Of a DNA stretch of 47,560 nt, positions 1 to 8,309 are shown piece after piece. The notes beneath the pieces were generated by a model. That model was not told the origin of the DNA. It did not search any database and saw only the letters and a program-made list of their open reading frames with translations. The translations under genes and the position numbers were made by a program. Numbering within the stretch: the first letter of the stretch is position 1; each line of letters opens with the position of its first letter. Origin of the DNA: Deltaproteobacteria bacterium. Its GTDB lineage: Bacteria; Desulfobacterota; Desulfobacteria; Desulfobacterales; UBA2156. The stretch covers positions 1 to 47,560 of the forward strand of contig JAFDGC010000034.1 of NCBI GenBank assembly GCA_019309485.1, given 5' to 3'.

Positions 1-1580
1 CCGGCGATTCCCAGGCGGAAGCCTTCGATGCCCGTGGCCATGGGTTCGGAGCCCGCTAGGTTGGCGGCGGCAAAGGAGGTTACCGCGTCCGGAGGGGTCA
101 GATCGGCCAGGACCGAATAGTAAAAGACGAAGAGATGCGCCGCCAACAGTTCCACATTGAAATTGGTCAGGGCCTGGGCCCCCACGGTGACGCCGATGAC
201 ATAGGCGGCGGTGGTGGGGATCCCGGTACCCAGGACGCTGACGATGGCAAAGATGAAAAGCATGGCCAAAAGCAAAACGCCCTTGGAGGCCGAAACCAAA
301 ATCGTTCCGAAGGACAAGGCCACCCCTGTCCGGGTGAGGACGCCGACGATCATCCCCGCACCTGCAAGCACGCTGGCGATGAGGGCGCAACTGATGAGGG
401 ATTTCAAAAAAATATCGAGGATCTTTCTTCGGTCCAGCCAGGTCTTCCGGTCGAAACAGCTTAAGATCAGGGTGACCCAGATGGTGTGGAAGGCGGCCTT
501 GGAGGGCGAATACCCGGTGGCGAGGAGATAGACGATCACCACGAAGGGAACCACGAAATAGGCGTGCCGGAGCAAGGCCCGGGGGTCGGGGCGTTCGTCT
601 TTGGTGAGGGGCTGGATGCCCCGGCGGACGGCGATGAAGTGGACCATGCACATCACCCCCAGGTAGTAAAGGATGGCGGGGATGACGGCGGTCTTGATGA
701 TGGTGAAATAGGGGACGCCGGTCACTTCTGCCATGATAAAAGAGCCGGCTCCCATGATGGGAGGCATGATCTGGCCGCCCACGCCGGAGATGGCTTCCAC
801 GGCCGCCGCTTCCTTGGGGCTGTATCCGCTCCTTTTCATCATGGGGATGGTGAAGGATCCGGTGGCGTAGACGTTGGCCACCGTGGATCCCGAAACCGTC
901 CCGTAAAGGGCCGAAGACACCACCGAAATCTTGGCCGATCCGCCCCGGGCCCAGCCGGCGGCCCAGGTGGAAAATTCGATCAGGAAATTCCCGGCCCCGG
1001 TCACCGTGAGCACGGCGGCGAACAGAATGTAGATATAAAGTATTTCCGCGGAGATGCCGGTCAGAAACCCGAAAATGCCGTCGTCGTTGGGAAGGTACAG
1101 AATTTCCACGGCCCGATCCAGGCTGAAGGCCTTGAAGTGGAAGAGGCCGGGCCAGTATTCGCAGGTGAACAAATACACCATGACGATGCCCACCGTGAAG
1201 GCGAACCATTTGGACAGGGCCCGTCGGCAGGCCTCGATGACGGCCAGCGCGAGCAGTCCCCCCAAAAAGACCTCTTCGGCCCGGACCTCATGGTACCCCA
1301 CAAAGCGTTCATTGAGGCGGTCCGCATGGAACACGGTGTACAAAGTGGCGGCCACGCAGAGCAGGGCCGCGGCGATGTCGGGGTAGCTGGGCCGGTCTTT
1401 GGGGGATCCGGAGCGGGCGGGATAAAAAAGGAAGATGACCGGAAGGAGAAAGGCCAGGTGAAGCCCCCGGAACACCCGGGGCTCCGGGGAGCCGAATCCC
1501 GAGGTGTAATAGTGGAACAGGCCCGCGACAATGGCCAGCATAGAGACCGGGATCATCCATCCGCGGCCGAGGCTTCTCAT
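1..1580 (-). CDS. TRAP transporter fused permease (TAXI-linked), partial
   Basis: This is the inner-membrane permease of a TRAP transporter in which the small (DctQ-like) and large (DctM-like) subunits are fused. It would import an organic anion using an ion gradient. The ATG start is at 1580 and the frame stays open for 526 codons to the left edge, so the C-terminus is missing. The protein is hydrophobic throughout. It carries DctM-type signatures: GTVSGSTVANV near residue 228, GGQIMPPIMGAGSF near 267 and GTGIPTTAAYV near 448. The TAXI receptor gene lies about 100 bp upstream on the same strand, which is the usual pairing. A strong stem-loop sits between the two genes. The family is clear; the substrate cannot be read from the sequence. 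Confidence 0.93.
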   Translation of the reverse strand, partial: MRSLGRGWMIPVSMLAIVAGLFHYYTSGFGSPEPRVFRGLHLAFLLPVIFLFYPARSGSPKDRPSYPDIAAALLCVAATLYTVFHADRLNERFVGYHEVRAEEVFLGGLLALAVIEACRRALSKWFAFTVGIVMVYLFTCEYWPGLFHFKAFSLDRAVEILYLPNDDGIFGFLTGISAEILYIYILFAAVLTVTGAGNFLIEFSTWAAGWARGGSAKISVVSSALYGTVSGSTVANVYATGSFTIPMMKRSGYSPKEAAAVEAISGVGGQIMPPIMGAGSFIMAEVTGVPYFTIIKTAVIPAILYYLGVMCMVHFIAVRRGIQPLTKDERPDPRALLRHAYFVVPFVVIVYLLATGYSPSKAAFHTIWVTLILSCFDRKTWLDRRKILDIFLKSLISCALIASVLAGAGMIVGVLTRTGVALSFGTILVSASKGVLLLAMLFIFAIVSVLGTGIPTTAAYVIGVTVGAQALTNFNVELLAAHLFVFYYSVLADLTPPDAVTSFAAANLAGSEPMATGIEGFRLGIA

Positions 1581-1602
1581 GGGGTCATCTTCTCCACAAG
1601 AA

Positions 1603-1630
1603 GGGGGTGCCGCCGGAGGCGGTCACCCCC
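1603..1630 (-). promoter_or_regulatory. Intercistronic stem-loop between TAXI receptor and TRAP permease
   Basis: GGGGGTG plus CCGCC pairs with GGCGG plus CACCCCC around a GGA loop, with one bulged base. No T-run follows in the direction of transcription, so it is more likely an RNA-stabilising or attenuating hairpin than a full terminator. It lies between the receptor stop and the permease start. Confidence 0.6.
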
Positions 1631-1679
1631 TGGAACAAAGGATTGGAACTTCGTTGCAGGAAAAATCCGACTGAAAAGG

Positions 1680-2663
1680 CTACTTGAGGATTCCTTTTTC
1701 CTTGTAGTACTTGATGGCGCCGGGGTGCAGCGGCACGCCGCAGCCGGTGACGCCCTGGTCCACGGTATAGGGTTCCAGGGCCGCATGAATCTTGCGGACC
1801 TTTCCCACGCTCTCATTGAAAGCCTTGGTGAGCCGGTAGGCGATCTCCTCGGACATCTCGGCGGAGACCGTGATCACGCTCCCGGCCTTGGCGGTGCGGA
1901 TGGCCTTGTCGTTATTGGACGCTTTCGGGTAGGTTCCCGCCGGAATTTCTCCGGGGACGATGCCGTATTGGTCCAGGTACTTCAAGGCCGTATCGGAAAA
2001 GTCGATGAGCTTGAGCGTTCTCCCCACCGAGGCTTCGATGACGGCGGCACCGGGAAGGGAGAGGAAGGTGAAGACACCGTCCACATTTTTATCCTTGAAC
2101 TGGTTTGCCTGGAAGGAATAGTTGCCCCGGGCAAAATGAAAGCCTGCTTTCTCGAGATCTTTGATGCTGGTGTTGTAGGCTTCGAGAATCCGCTCGAAGA
2201 CCCAGACATCGGAGCTGCCGGGCTGGGTCACGGCCATTCTCAGCTTTTTCTTTTCTCCGAAGACTTCGTCCATGGAGTTGACGGGGACGTCTTCTCCCAC
2301 ATAGAAGTGGAAATAGTTCATCACCATGCCCCCCACCAGGGCCCGCAGGTTTTTCAGGGGCTTTTCAAAGGGATCCAGTCCCTGGTAGGCCGCGGCGTTC
2401 ACGAAGGGAAGCCCGAATCCCATCTCCACCGTCCCGTTGGAGATGACCGCCGGGTTTTTGACCCCGCCGCCGGGGACCACCTTGATGACCAGTTCGGAAT
2501 CGTACTCCTGGATGATGGGGGCGATCCCGCCGGCGATGCCGTACCATCCGCCGCCGGCGCTTCCCGCCGTGAAGGTCAACGTGATTTGTTTGGCGGATAC
2601 GCTTCCGCCGGCAACCAGGCAAAGCCCCAGCAATACCGCAATAACTAGAACCGTTTTACGCAT
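1680..2663 (-). CDS. TAXI family TRAP transporter solute receptor
   Basis: This is the periplasmic binding protein that would deliver substrate to the fused TRAP permease downstream. The start was placed at the ATG at 2663 because an AAGGAG ribosome site precedes it and a signal peptide follows directly (MRKTVLVIAVLLGLCLVAGG, then VSA). This gives 327 residues, normal for the family. The mature N-terminus carries the TAXI-type glycine-rich stretch TFTAGSAGGGWYGIAGG. The C-terminus has PLHPGAIKYYKEKGILK, nearly the same ending as the second TAXI protein in this window. It appears to sit in an operon with the racemase-family and ThDP genes upstream, suggesting that the imported compound is their substrate. 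The substrate itself is unknown. Confidence 0.94.
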   Translation of the reverse strand: MRKTVLVIAVLLGLCLVAGGSVSAKQITLTFTAGSAGGGWYGIAGGIAPIIQEYDSELVIKVVPGGGVKNPAVISNGTVEMGFGLPFVNAAAYQGLDPFEKPLKNLRALVGGMVMNYFHFYVGEDVPVNSMDEVFGEKKKLRMAVTQPGSSDVWVFERILEAYNTSIKDLEKAGFHFARGNYSFQANQFKDKNVDGVFTFLSLPGAAVIEASVGRTLKLIDFSDTALKYLDQYGIVPGEIPAGTYPKASNNDKAIRTAKAGSVITVSAEMSEEIAYRLTKAFNESVGKVRKIHAALEPYTVDQGVTGCGVPLHPGAIKYYKEKGILK

Positions 2664-2757
2664 GGTCTTTCTCCTTTTTGAGTTATGAAGGTGGACGGCT
2701 TTTACGCGTTCATTCGGATGGATGAAATCGTAAAGGCGCGGGCGTTGAAGTGTTCTT

Positions 2758-2787
2758 GCCATAACATCCGGGAATCCAAAAAGTCAA
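2758..2787 (-). promoter_or_regulatory. Candidate secondary promoter for the TAXI-TRAP genes
   Basis: Read on the minus strand, TTGACT is followed after 18 bases by TATGGC, just upstream of the TAXI receptor gene and overlapping the last codons of the racemase-family gene. The -35 matches well and the -10 poorly. It could allow extra expression of the receptor. Confidence 0.3.
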
Positions 2788-3485
2788 GAAAACCGGGAGC
2801 GAAAAACCGCCCCGAAGAAATGGGCCACCATGGTGGTGACATCAAAGACTGGGAGTTTCACCGCCTCCTGGACCGCCGCCGCAAAAGGCGGGAGATTCGT
2901 ACATTCCATCAACACGGCCCCCACGGGCGGACCGCCGTCATCGGTCTTTACCAGCGCCACCGCCTTGGAAACAACCTCTTCCTGGATTTGACCCGCGGCG
3001 TAGCGTCCCCTGTCCACCAGCACGCCCGCCCGAAAATGGGGTTCGGTTTCAAGGCCCGTCACTTTTACGGGGATTCGCGGATCCATTCCTGCCAAAAGCA
3101 GATGTACCCGGGTAAGGCGCCCGGCGTGGGCGGTCAAAACGCCGATGCGCCGGTTGGGTCCCAGAGTCTTTTGGATGAACGGAATCTGAAGCAGGCTGGA
3201 GAGCATCACCGGCACCGGCAAAAGCCGGGCAAGGGCTTCCTGGAAATAGATGAAAAAACCGCAGCCGCTGGTGACGGCCGCCGCCCCCGCTTCCACGAGC
3301 CGCCGGGCCGATGCGGTCAAAGGATCGAGAATCCCGGGATCTTTTTCAAGGAGGCGCTCGAGGGTGACGCCGGAAACCGTCTCGTGGATCACGGGAAACC
3401 GGAACGTGGCCGGATTTCCCGGATCCCCCGGGGGCCGGGCGAGGGTATGGTCCAGCATCAGGATGCCGATGGCGGGCGTTTTCAT
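2784..3485 (-). CDS. Asp/Glu racemase superfamily protein
   Basis: This 233-residue protein has the aspartate/glutamate racemase fold, which includes amino acid racemases, hydantoin racemase, maleate isomerase and arylmalonate decarboxylase. Two cysteines lie in the expected places: C75 in VTSGCGFF and C195 in LMECTNLP. This fits a two-cysteine acid/base racemase or isomerase better than the one-cysteine decarboxylases. The start at 3485 (MKTPAIGIL) follows the upstream gene by 22 bases and has only a weak ribosome site. The frame is open further upstream but would overlap the ThDP gene. It lies between a ThDP enzyme and a TAXI receptor, so it probably interconverts isomers of the imported acid. 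The exact reaction is not identifiable. Confidence 0.85.
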   Translation of the reverse strand: MKTPAIGILMLDHTLARPPGDPGNPATFRFPVIHETVSGVTLERLLEKDPGILDPLTASARRLVEAGAAAVTSGCGFFIYFQEALARLLPVPVMLSSLLQIPFIQKTLGPNRRIGVLTAHAGRLTRVHLLLAGMDPRIPVKVTGLETEPHFRAGVLVDRGRYAAGQIQEEVVSKAVALVKTDDGGPPVGAVLMECTNLPPFAAAVQEAVKLPVFDVTTMVAHFFGAVFRSRFS

Positions 3486-3507
3486 AAAAATGGGCGCCGG
3501 ATCCTTT

Positions 3508-5250
3508 TCATGCGATCCACTTGGAGACCGGGGCATTGGCTTCCTCCAGGGGCTGGACCACCACATCCAAGAGCATGGGTTTTCCGGAGGCCATCCCCTT
3601 TTCCAGCGCCGGCTGCAGGGCCGCCGGATCCTCCACGCGTATCCCTTCGATGCCGAAGGCCCGGGCTACCGCGGCATGATCGATCATGGAAAAATCCACC
3701 CCGAAAAAGGGGGTTCCCATGGCCTTTTGCCCCGCCTTGACCCATCCGAAGCAGGCATTGGTCATGACGATCAACAGGACCGGGAGATTCCGTCGGGAAA
3801 GGGTTTCGAGTTCTCCGGCGGAGATTGCGAAACTCCCGTCCCCCATGACCCCCACCACTTTCTTTTCGGGCGCGGCATAGCAGGCGCCCACCACGGCCGG
3901 AAGGGCATACCCCAGGGCTCCGTGGGCCCGGGGCGCCACAAATCGTCTTCCGGCTTTGGGGAGGCGGTAGTAAGCGGAAAGATACGGGGTGGGCGTCCCC
4001 GGATCGGCGATGACAAGGGACTCCTCCGGCAGGGCGTTTTCCAGTTCCAAAACGAAGCGCTCGGGCCGGATGGGGACGGCATCGGAGATGAATGCTTCCA
4101 CGGACGCCATGAAGGCGCACTTTTTTTCGGCAATGCGGCCGGGGTCGGTTTTTCCCGCGGAACCGCCGGCCAGGCGGTCGGCGACGGCGTCGGCAAGGGC
4201 CGCGATCCCCGGCTTGGCATCGCCGACGATGCCGATGTCCACCCGGTAATTGACCCCGATTCGGTTCCCATCCACGTCGAGCTGAATCATCTTCTTGGTC
4301 CCGTCTTCGGGGAGGGTCCATTTGAGGGTCGTCACCGACCCGGCATGACACCCGATGAAAAAGATCAGGTCCGCCTCGTGAATGAAATCATGGCGGAAGC
4401 CAAGGCCGCCGTTGCTCCCGATCACCCCCAGACTGTAAGGATGTGTTTCGGCGATGGCGCCTTTCCCGCTGATGGAAGTGGCCACGGGGCATCCGAGCAT
4501 TTCCGCCAGCGCCGTCAGTTCCGTCCATGCCCCGGCGCGGAGGACCCCGGCCCCGGCCACGATGACGGGATGCCGGCTTTCCACGAGGCATTCGGCGGCG
4601 CGCCGGATGGAATCGGGTGCTGGAAACGGGCGATACGCCGGATACCTCCCCAAGCCAGGATCCATGTAAACGTCGCGTTCGGCCACGTCCGCTTCTTGAA
4701 TATTGAGGGGAAGCCCGATGTGCGTGGCCCCGAGCCGTCCCGACACCGCCCTCCGGAAGGCTTCACGGACGACCCAGGGAAGGTCCCGGCCTCCCGAGGG
4801 GGTTCGGGTCCAGGCGGTGACCGGCCGGAACAGGGCGTCCTGGTCCAGCTCGGTCAGGGTCCCCCGCTCCCGCTGGGCGATGTCGATGTCCGAGGTGATG
4901 CAGACCACCGGCACCGAAGACTGGTTGGCCTCGGCCAGTCCCGGGAGGATGTACAGGGCACCGCCGCCGCTGGGCCCTTCGCAGACCCCCACCTTGCCGC
5001 TGAACCGGGCATACGCGTCGGCCATGAAACCCGCGGAGCGTTCATCCCGGGTGAGAATGTGATTGAAAGAAGGGCGGAGGCGTGCAATCGCTTCGTAGAA
5101 AGGTAGACTGGTATCCCCGCAAAGACCGAAGACTGTATCCACACCGGCCTCGGAAAGCATTCGGACCAACGCCTGGCTTCCGTTCATGGGCATCACGCTT
5201 TCAGGTTTGACGGCTTCATCCGCTTTTGGGCAACGCGCCGTGCAGTCCAT
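3508..5250 (-). CDS. Thiamine diphosphate-dependent enzyme, acetolactate synthase/decarboxylase-like
   Basis: This 580-residue protein has the three-domain layout of ThDP enzymes such as acetolactate synthase, benzoylformate decarboxylase and oxalyl-CoA decarboxylase. The N-terminal domain has the catalytic glutamate context RDERSAGFMADAYAR near residue 70. The central domain has VIVAGAGVLRAGAW. The C-terminal ThDP/Mg motif is GDGSFAISAGELETL, ending in TNACFGW where many members have NN. No FAD-specific sequence could be confirmed. An ATG at 5193 is an alternative start. It is the first gene of the operon behind a good promoter, followed by a racemase-family gene and a TAXI-TRAP importer. 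Decarboxylation or carboligation of an imported 2-oxo acid is the likely role, by inference. A biosynthetic acetolactate synthase would normally lack such transporter neighbours. Confidence 0.88.
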   Translation of the reverse strand: MDCTARCPKADEAVKPESVMPMNGSQALVRMLSEAGVDTVFGLCGDTSLPFYEAIARLRPSFNHILTRDERSAGFMADAYARFSGKVGVCEGPSGGGALYILPGLAEANQSSVPVVCITSDIDIAQRERGTLTELDQDALFRPVTAWTRTPSGGRDLPWVVREAFRRAVSGRLGATHIGLPLNIQEADVAERDVYMDPGLGRYPAYRPFPAPDSIRRAAECLVESRHPVIVAGAGVLRAGAWTELTALAEMLGCPVATSISGKGAIAETHPYSLGVIGSNGGLGFRHDFIHEADLIFFIGCHAGSVTTLKWTLPEDGTKKMIQLDVDGNRIGVNYRVDIGIVGDAKPGIAALADAVADRLAGGSAGKTDPGRIAEKKCAFMASVEAFISDAVPIRPERFVLELENALPEESLVIADPGTPTPYLSAYYRLPKAGRRFVAPRAHGALGYALPAVVGACYAAPEKKVVGVMGDGSFAISAGELETLSRRNLPVLLIVMTNACFGWVKAGQKAMGTPFFGVDFSMIDHAAVARAFGIEGIRVEDPAALQPALEKGMASGKPMLLDVVVQPLEEANAPVSKWIA

Positions 5251-5296
5251 GGCGCTTGGAATCGGTGACCCTTCATTTTCTTAAAAAAACGCAGAC

Positions 5297-5325
5297 AAGA
5301 TACGCAAGGGCCCGTTTCCTGTCAA
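5297..5325 (-). promoter_or_regulatory. Sigma70-like promoter of the ThDP/racemase/TAXI-TRAP operon
   Basis: On the minus strand a perfect TTGACA -35 is followed by a 17-base spacer and TATCTT as -10. Transcription would start near 5290 and give a leader of about 40 bases before the ThDP gene. Confidence 0.6.
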
Positions 5326-5355
5326 TCCAGAAGATTGGTGGAAACAGCCGGGAAG

Positions 5356-5468
5356 TGGTGGCGCCCACCCGCCCAAAGGGTGGGGCTCTCCGGCAAGGAA
5401 AATGCCCATTTAAGATCGCTTCCCTTCATCCCAGCTTGAAAGGGGGGGCTTTCGGGAAGCATTCCGGT
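5356..5468 (-). repeat. Two-stem-loop interspersed repeat, copy A
   Basis: Read on the minus strand it begins ACCGGAATGCTTCCCG, has the second arm GGGAAGCG about 40 bases on, then TTTTCCTTGCCGG, and ends with a second hairpin (GCCCCACCC pairing with GGGTGGGC) and GCGCCACC. The order and spacing match copies at 12885, 17569, 21201 and 38045. It lies in the 303-base gap between the divergent ThDP and receiver genes. The rest of that gap holds the two promoters listed separately. Confidence 0.8.
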
Positions 5469-5485
5469 AAAACTGTTTAAAAAAG

Positions 5486-5514
5486 TTGCAAAAAAGCACG
5501 GCCTGTGATTTAAA
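5486..5514 (+). promoter_or_regulatory. Candidate promoter of the receiver gene
   Basis: TTGCAA, a 17-base spacer and TTTAAA lie about 40 bases before the receiver start codon. Both hexamers match the sigma70 consensus only partly. Confidence 0.35.
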
Positions 5515-5553
5515 TGGAACCATGATCCATACCGTGATGCGTAAGGGGGGAAT

Positions 5554-6081
5554 ATGAGGGCGTCGGAGATTTTACAGGGAAAGCGCATCCTGATCGTCGA
5601 TGACGAGCGGGATATCCTCGATTCCCTCAAAGAGATCCTGGATCAATGCGAGGTCGACACGGCCGCGGGTTTCGAAACCGCCAGGGATTTACTGTCCCGC
5701 AACCCTTACGACGCCCTTATTTTCGACATCATGGGGGTCAATGGGTACGGATTATTGAAGATCGCCTACCAGCTGAAAATTCCCGTGATGATGCTCACCG
5801 CCCATGGATTGAGTGCCGAGCATTTCAAGCAATCCATCGCCAGCGGCGCCTTTGCCTATATTCCAAAGGAAAAGATGGCCTATATCGACGGATACCTTGC
5901 GGATTTGCTCGCCACTTACCGTGAATCGGGACAAAAAAGCGGAAACTGGTTTTCCCTGCTTCGAGCCTACTTTGAAAACAAGTTCGGCGCCGGTTGGTTC
6001 GATAAAGACGAAACGTTCAGGAAAAATTTCGACAGCGAATTTGTCTTTTCAAAAGAACATCTCGGAAACATCTATAGCTGA
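5554..6081 (+). CDS. Single-domain response regulator (receiver domain)
   Basis: This is a two-component receiver of 175 residues. After a short lead comes ILIVDDERDIL with the acidic pair, then ALIFDIMGVNG with the phosphoacceptor aspartate near residue 58, the conserved threonine in MLTAHG and the lysine in YIPKEK. The C-terminal 45 residues (SLLRAYFENKFGAGWF onward) match no output domain I recognise and contain no helix-turn-helix. No kinase gene is adjacent. A purine-rich GGGGGG stretch just before the ATG serves as ribosome site. It is probably a stand-alone signalling protein acting on a partner. A regulatory role for the Liv operon downstream is possible but not shown. Confidence 0.85.
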   Translation: MRASEILQGKRILIVDDERDILDSLKEILDQCEVDTAAGFETARDLLSRNPYDALIFDIMGVNGYGLLKIAYQLKIPVMMLTAHGLSAEHFKQSIASGAFAYIPKEKMAYIDGYLADLLATYRESGQKSGNWFSLLRAYFENKFGAGWFDKDETFRKNFDSEFVFSKEHLGNIYS

Positions 6082-6152
6082 TACTCCCTTTTTCCCGCAT
6101 CGTCGGGGGAAGAGGCACCTCCCGCGGGGGCACCACGCCACCGGCAATTTCC

Positions 6153-6181
6153 TTGACTCTCCGTCAGTTTTTGGATAAATC
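6153..6181 (+). promoter_or_regulatory. Candidate promoter of the Liv-type operon
   Basis: TTGACT followed after 17 bases by TAAATC lies about 75 bases before livM, in the 174-base gap after the receiver gene. The -35 is good and the -10 weak. Confidence 0.3.
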
Positions 6182-6255
6182 CTTACATCCAGTGCGGAAG
6201 TGGAACCTGTCGGGGCAGGGAATCGGCCCCCAAGTCCTCCTTCGGGGAAGATGCC

Positions 6256-7305
6256 ATGGACATGAAGCGCGATTATTACGAGGACATCCGGTTTTTTACT
6301 TCCGGCGTGACGGTTTTCTGGTTTGTGGTCCTGATCGTGTTCCTTTCCGCCTTTCCCTTCCTGGTCAAGAATTACTATGTGTACGTGGCCAATTACATGG
6401 CCATCAACGTCATCGTGGCTGTCGGGCTCAACATCCTCGTGGGGTATACCGGGCAGATCTCCTTGGGACACGCCGGATTCTTTGCCATCGGCGCTTACGG
6501 CACCGTGACCCTGATGACTTCCGCCCATGTGCCCTTTTTGCCCGCGCTTTTCCTGGCCGCCGGGACGGCGGCGTTTTTCGGTTTCCTTTTGGGGCTTCCG
6601 GCCCTGCGGCTGGAAGGCCCCTATCTGGCCATCGTCACCCTCGGATTCGGCCTCACCGTGACGCAGGTCATCGGGAAACTCGATTTTTTCGGGGGTCGCC
6701 AGGGGCTCCATGCACCGGACTTGGTCATCGGTTCCTGGAATCTCGATACGGACCGGGAGTTTTACTACCTGGTGATGGTCATTACCGTGGTGATGGTCGT
6801 TGCGGTGCGGAATATCATCAAAACCCGGGTGGGTCGGGCCTTCATCGCCATCCGGGACGCCGATATCGCCGCCGAGGCCATGGGCGTGAACCTGGTGGTC
6901 TTCAAGACCCTGGCCTTTGCCCTTTCGGCCTTTTGCACGGGGATCGCCGGGGGCCTGTACGCCTTTGTGCTGCGCTTCATCGAGCCGGAGATTTTCACCT
7001 TGCTCATGTCCATTATGTTTTTGGCCATGGTGGTGGTGGGGGGACTGGGTTCCATCATGGGGTCCATCACCGGCGCGTGCCTGCTCAGCTGGATGGACCT
7101 GCAATTACGGAATATCCTCAGCTTCCCGCATGTGGGGACCTGGCTGGAAAGCCTTTCGAGGATGTATTTTTCAATTACGGGGGTTTCCAACATCCAGTTC
7201 ATTTTGTTCGGCGGGATCATGATCGCCATCATGCTTTTCGAACCGTTGGGGATCTTCGGAATCTGGATACGGACCAAAAAATATTGGAAAACGTGGCCGT
7301 TTTAA
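6256..7305 (+). CDS. livM: Branched-chain amino acid-type ABC transporter permease LivM
   Basis: This is one of two inner-membrane permeases of a Liv/HAAT-family ABC importer (349 residues). It has many hydrophobic segments and typical LivM sequence: NILVGYTGQISLGHAGFFAIGAYG near residues 55-80, a long LPALRLEGPYLAIVTLGFG stretch, and VGRAFIAIRDADIAAEAMGV, the cytoplasmic loop that contacts the ATPase. GGGGAAG precedes the ATG; an ATG two codons later is a possible alternative. It is followed by livH, the binding protein, livG, livF and an acyl-CoA ligase. Placing livM before livH is the reverse of the common order. The ligase neighbour suggests that a carboxylic acid rather than leucine is the substrate. 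Confidence 0.95.
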   Translation: MDMKRDYYEDIRFFTSGVTVFWFVVLIVFLSAFPFLVKNYYVYVANYMAINVIVAVGLNILVGYTGQISLGHAGFFAIGAYGTVTLMTSAHVPFLPALFLAAGTAAFFGFLLGLPALRLEGPYLAIVTLGFGLTVTQVIGKLDFFGGRQGLHAPDLVIGSWNLDTDREFYYLVMVITVVMVVAVRNIIKTRVGRAFIAIRDADIAAEAMGVNLVVFKTLAFALSAFCTGIAGGLYAFVLRFIEPEIFTLLMSIMFLAMVVVGGLGSIMGSITGACLLSWMDLQLRNILSFPHVGTWLESLSRMYFSITGVSNIQFILFGGIMIAIMLFEPLGIFGIWIRTKKYWKTWPF

Positions 7306-7339
7306 CCCCGCCGGGGCACTTCGGCGGTAAAGGACGTTT

Positions 7340-8215
7340 ATGCTGAACTTTTTACAGATGGTGGTCAACGGCATCGCGGCCGGAAGCATTTACGCCCTCA
7401 TGGGCCTGGCCATGGTCATCATCTACAAAACCTCCGAGGTGCCCAATTTCGCCCAGGGGGAGATGGCCCTGGTCTGTTCATACCTGGCCTATATGTTCCT
7501 GGATCAATACGGCCTTCCGGTTTACGCGGTTTTTCCGGCGGTCCTCGTCTTTGCGTTTCTTTTGGGATGTCTTCTCGAGTTTGCGGTGCTCCGGCGGGCC
7601 AAGGAGCCCAACGTGCTGGGGATGATCATCATCACCATCGGGCTGGAGATGATCCTCATGGGGATCGTTTCCTGGAAATTCGGGGCGGAACAAAAAACCA
7701 TGCCCTTTCCCGTCTCGCCTTACGACAGTCTGGTCATCGGGAAACTTTACATTTCCTCCCTGGAAGCCATGATGCTATGCGTGACACTGGTCATCATGGG
7801 GATCCTCTTTGTTTTCTTAAGGTTTTCAAAACTGGGGGTGGCCATGAAAGCCACCCAGCAGAACGCCACGGCGGCGCGTCTCATGGGGATTCGGGTCCGG
7901 CGGATTTTGATGGGGACGTGGGGGATTTCCTCGGTGGTGGGGTGCACGGCGGGGTTGTTGATTTCCACCACCCTCATGCAGCCCTACATGATGTGGGATC
8001 CCCTGCTCAAGGGCTTCGCCGCCGCGGTCCTGGGGGGGATGACGTCGCTTCCCGGCGCCGTGGTGGGGGCCTACCTGTTGGGGATCATCGAGAACCTGTT
8101 CGGCGGGTATGTCTCCATTGAATTCAAATCGACGGTGGCCTTTGCGGTCATCGTCCTGATCCTGTGCATCAAACCCAGCGGGCTCTTTGCACGGCATTAT
8201 GTGAAAAAGGTGTAG
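7340..8215 (+). CDS. livH: Branched-chain amino acid-type ABC transporter permease LivH
   Basis: This is the second inner-membrane permease of the Liv-type importer, 291 residues. It begins MLNFLQMVVNGIAAGSIYAL, the usual LivH N-terminus, and carries YKTSEVPNFAQGEMALV and the EAA-like loop LGVAMKATQQNATAARLMGI near residue 170. An AAAGGA ribosome site lies 6 bases before the ATG. It would pair with LivM to form the channel. The gene is 34 bases after livM and 94 bases before the binding-protein gene. Confidence 0.95.
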   Translation: MLNFLQMVVNGIAAGSIYALMGLAMVIIYKTSEVPNFAQGEMALVCSYLAYMFLDQYGLPVYAVFPAVLVFAFLLGCLLEFAVLRRAKEPNVLGMIIITIGLEMILMGIVSWKFGAEQKTMPFPVSPYDSLVIGKLYISSLEAMMLCVTLVIMGILFVFLRFSKLGVAMKATQQNATAARLMGIRVRRILMGTWGISSVVGCTAGLLISTTLMQPYMMWDPLLKGFAAAVLGGMTSLPGAVVGAYLLGIIENLFGGYVSIEFKSTVAFAVIVLILCIKPSGLFARHYVKKV

Positions 8216-8309
8216 AAGAAGTCGTTATCCGAGGTTTTGAAACCACTTCCAGGGTTTTTCAGGGAAAGAAGGCACGTATCGAATCAACTCCAAAAAAAAG
8301 GAGGGGCGT

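Noticed and set aside
486-2648. Long plus-strand open frame opposite the TRAP permease and TAXI genes
   Set aside because: The translation is rich in G, H, D and R with no recognisable domain. It is the mirror of two clear minus-strand genes in high-GC DNA.
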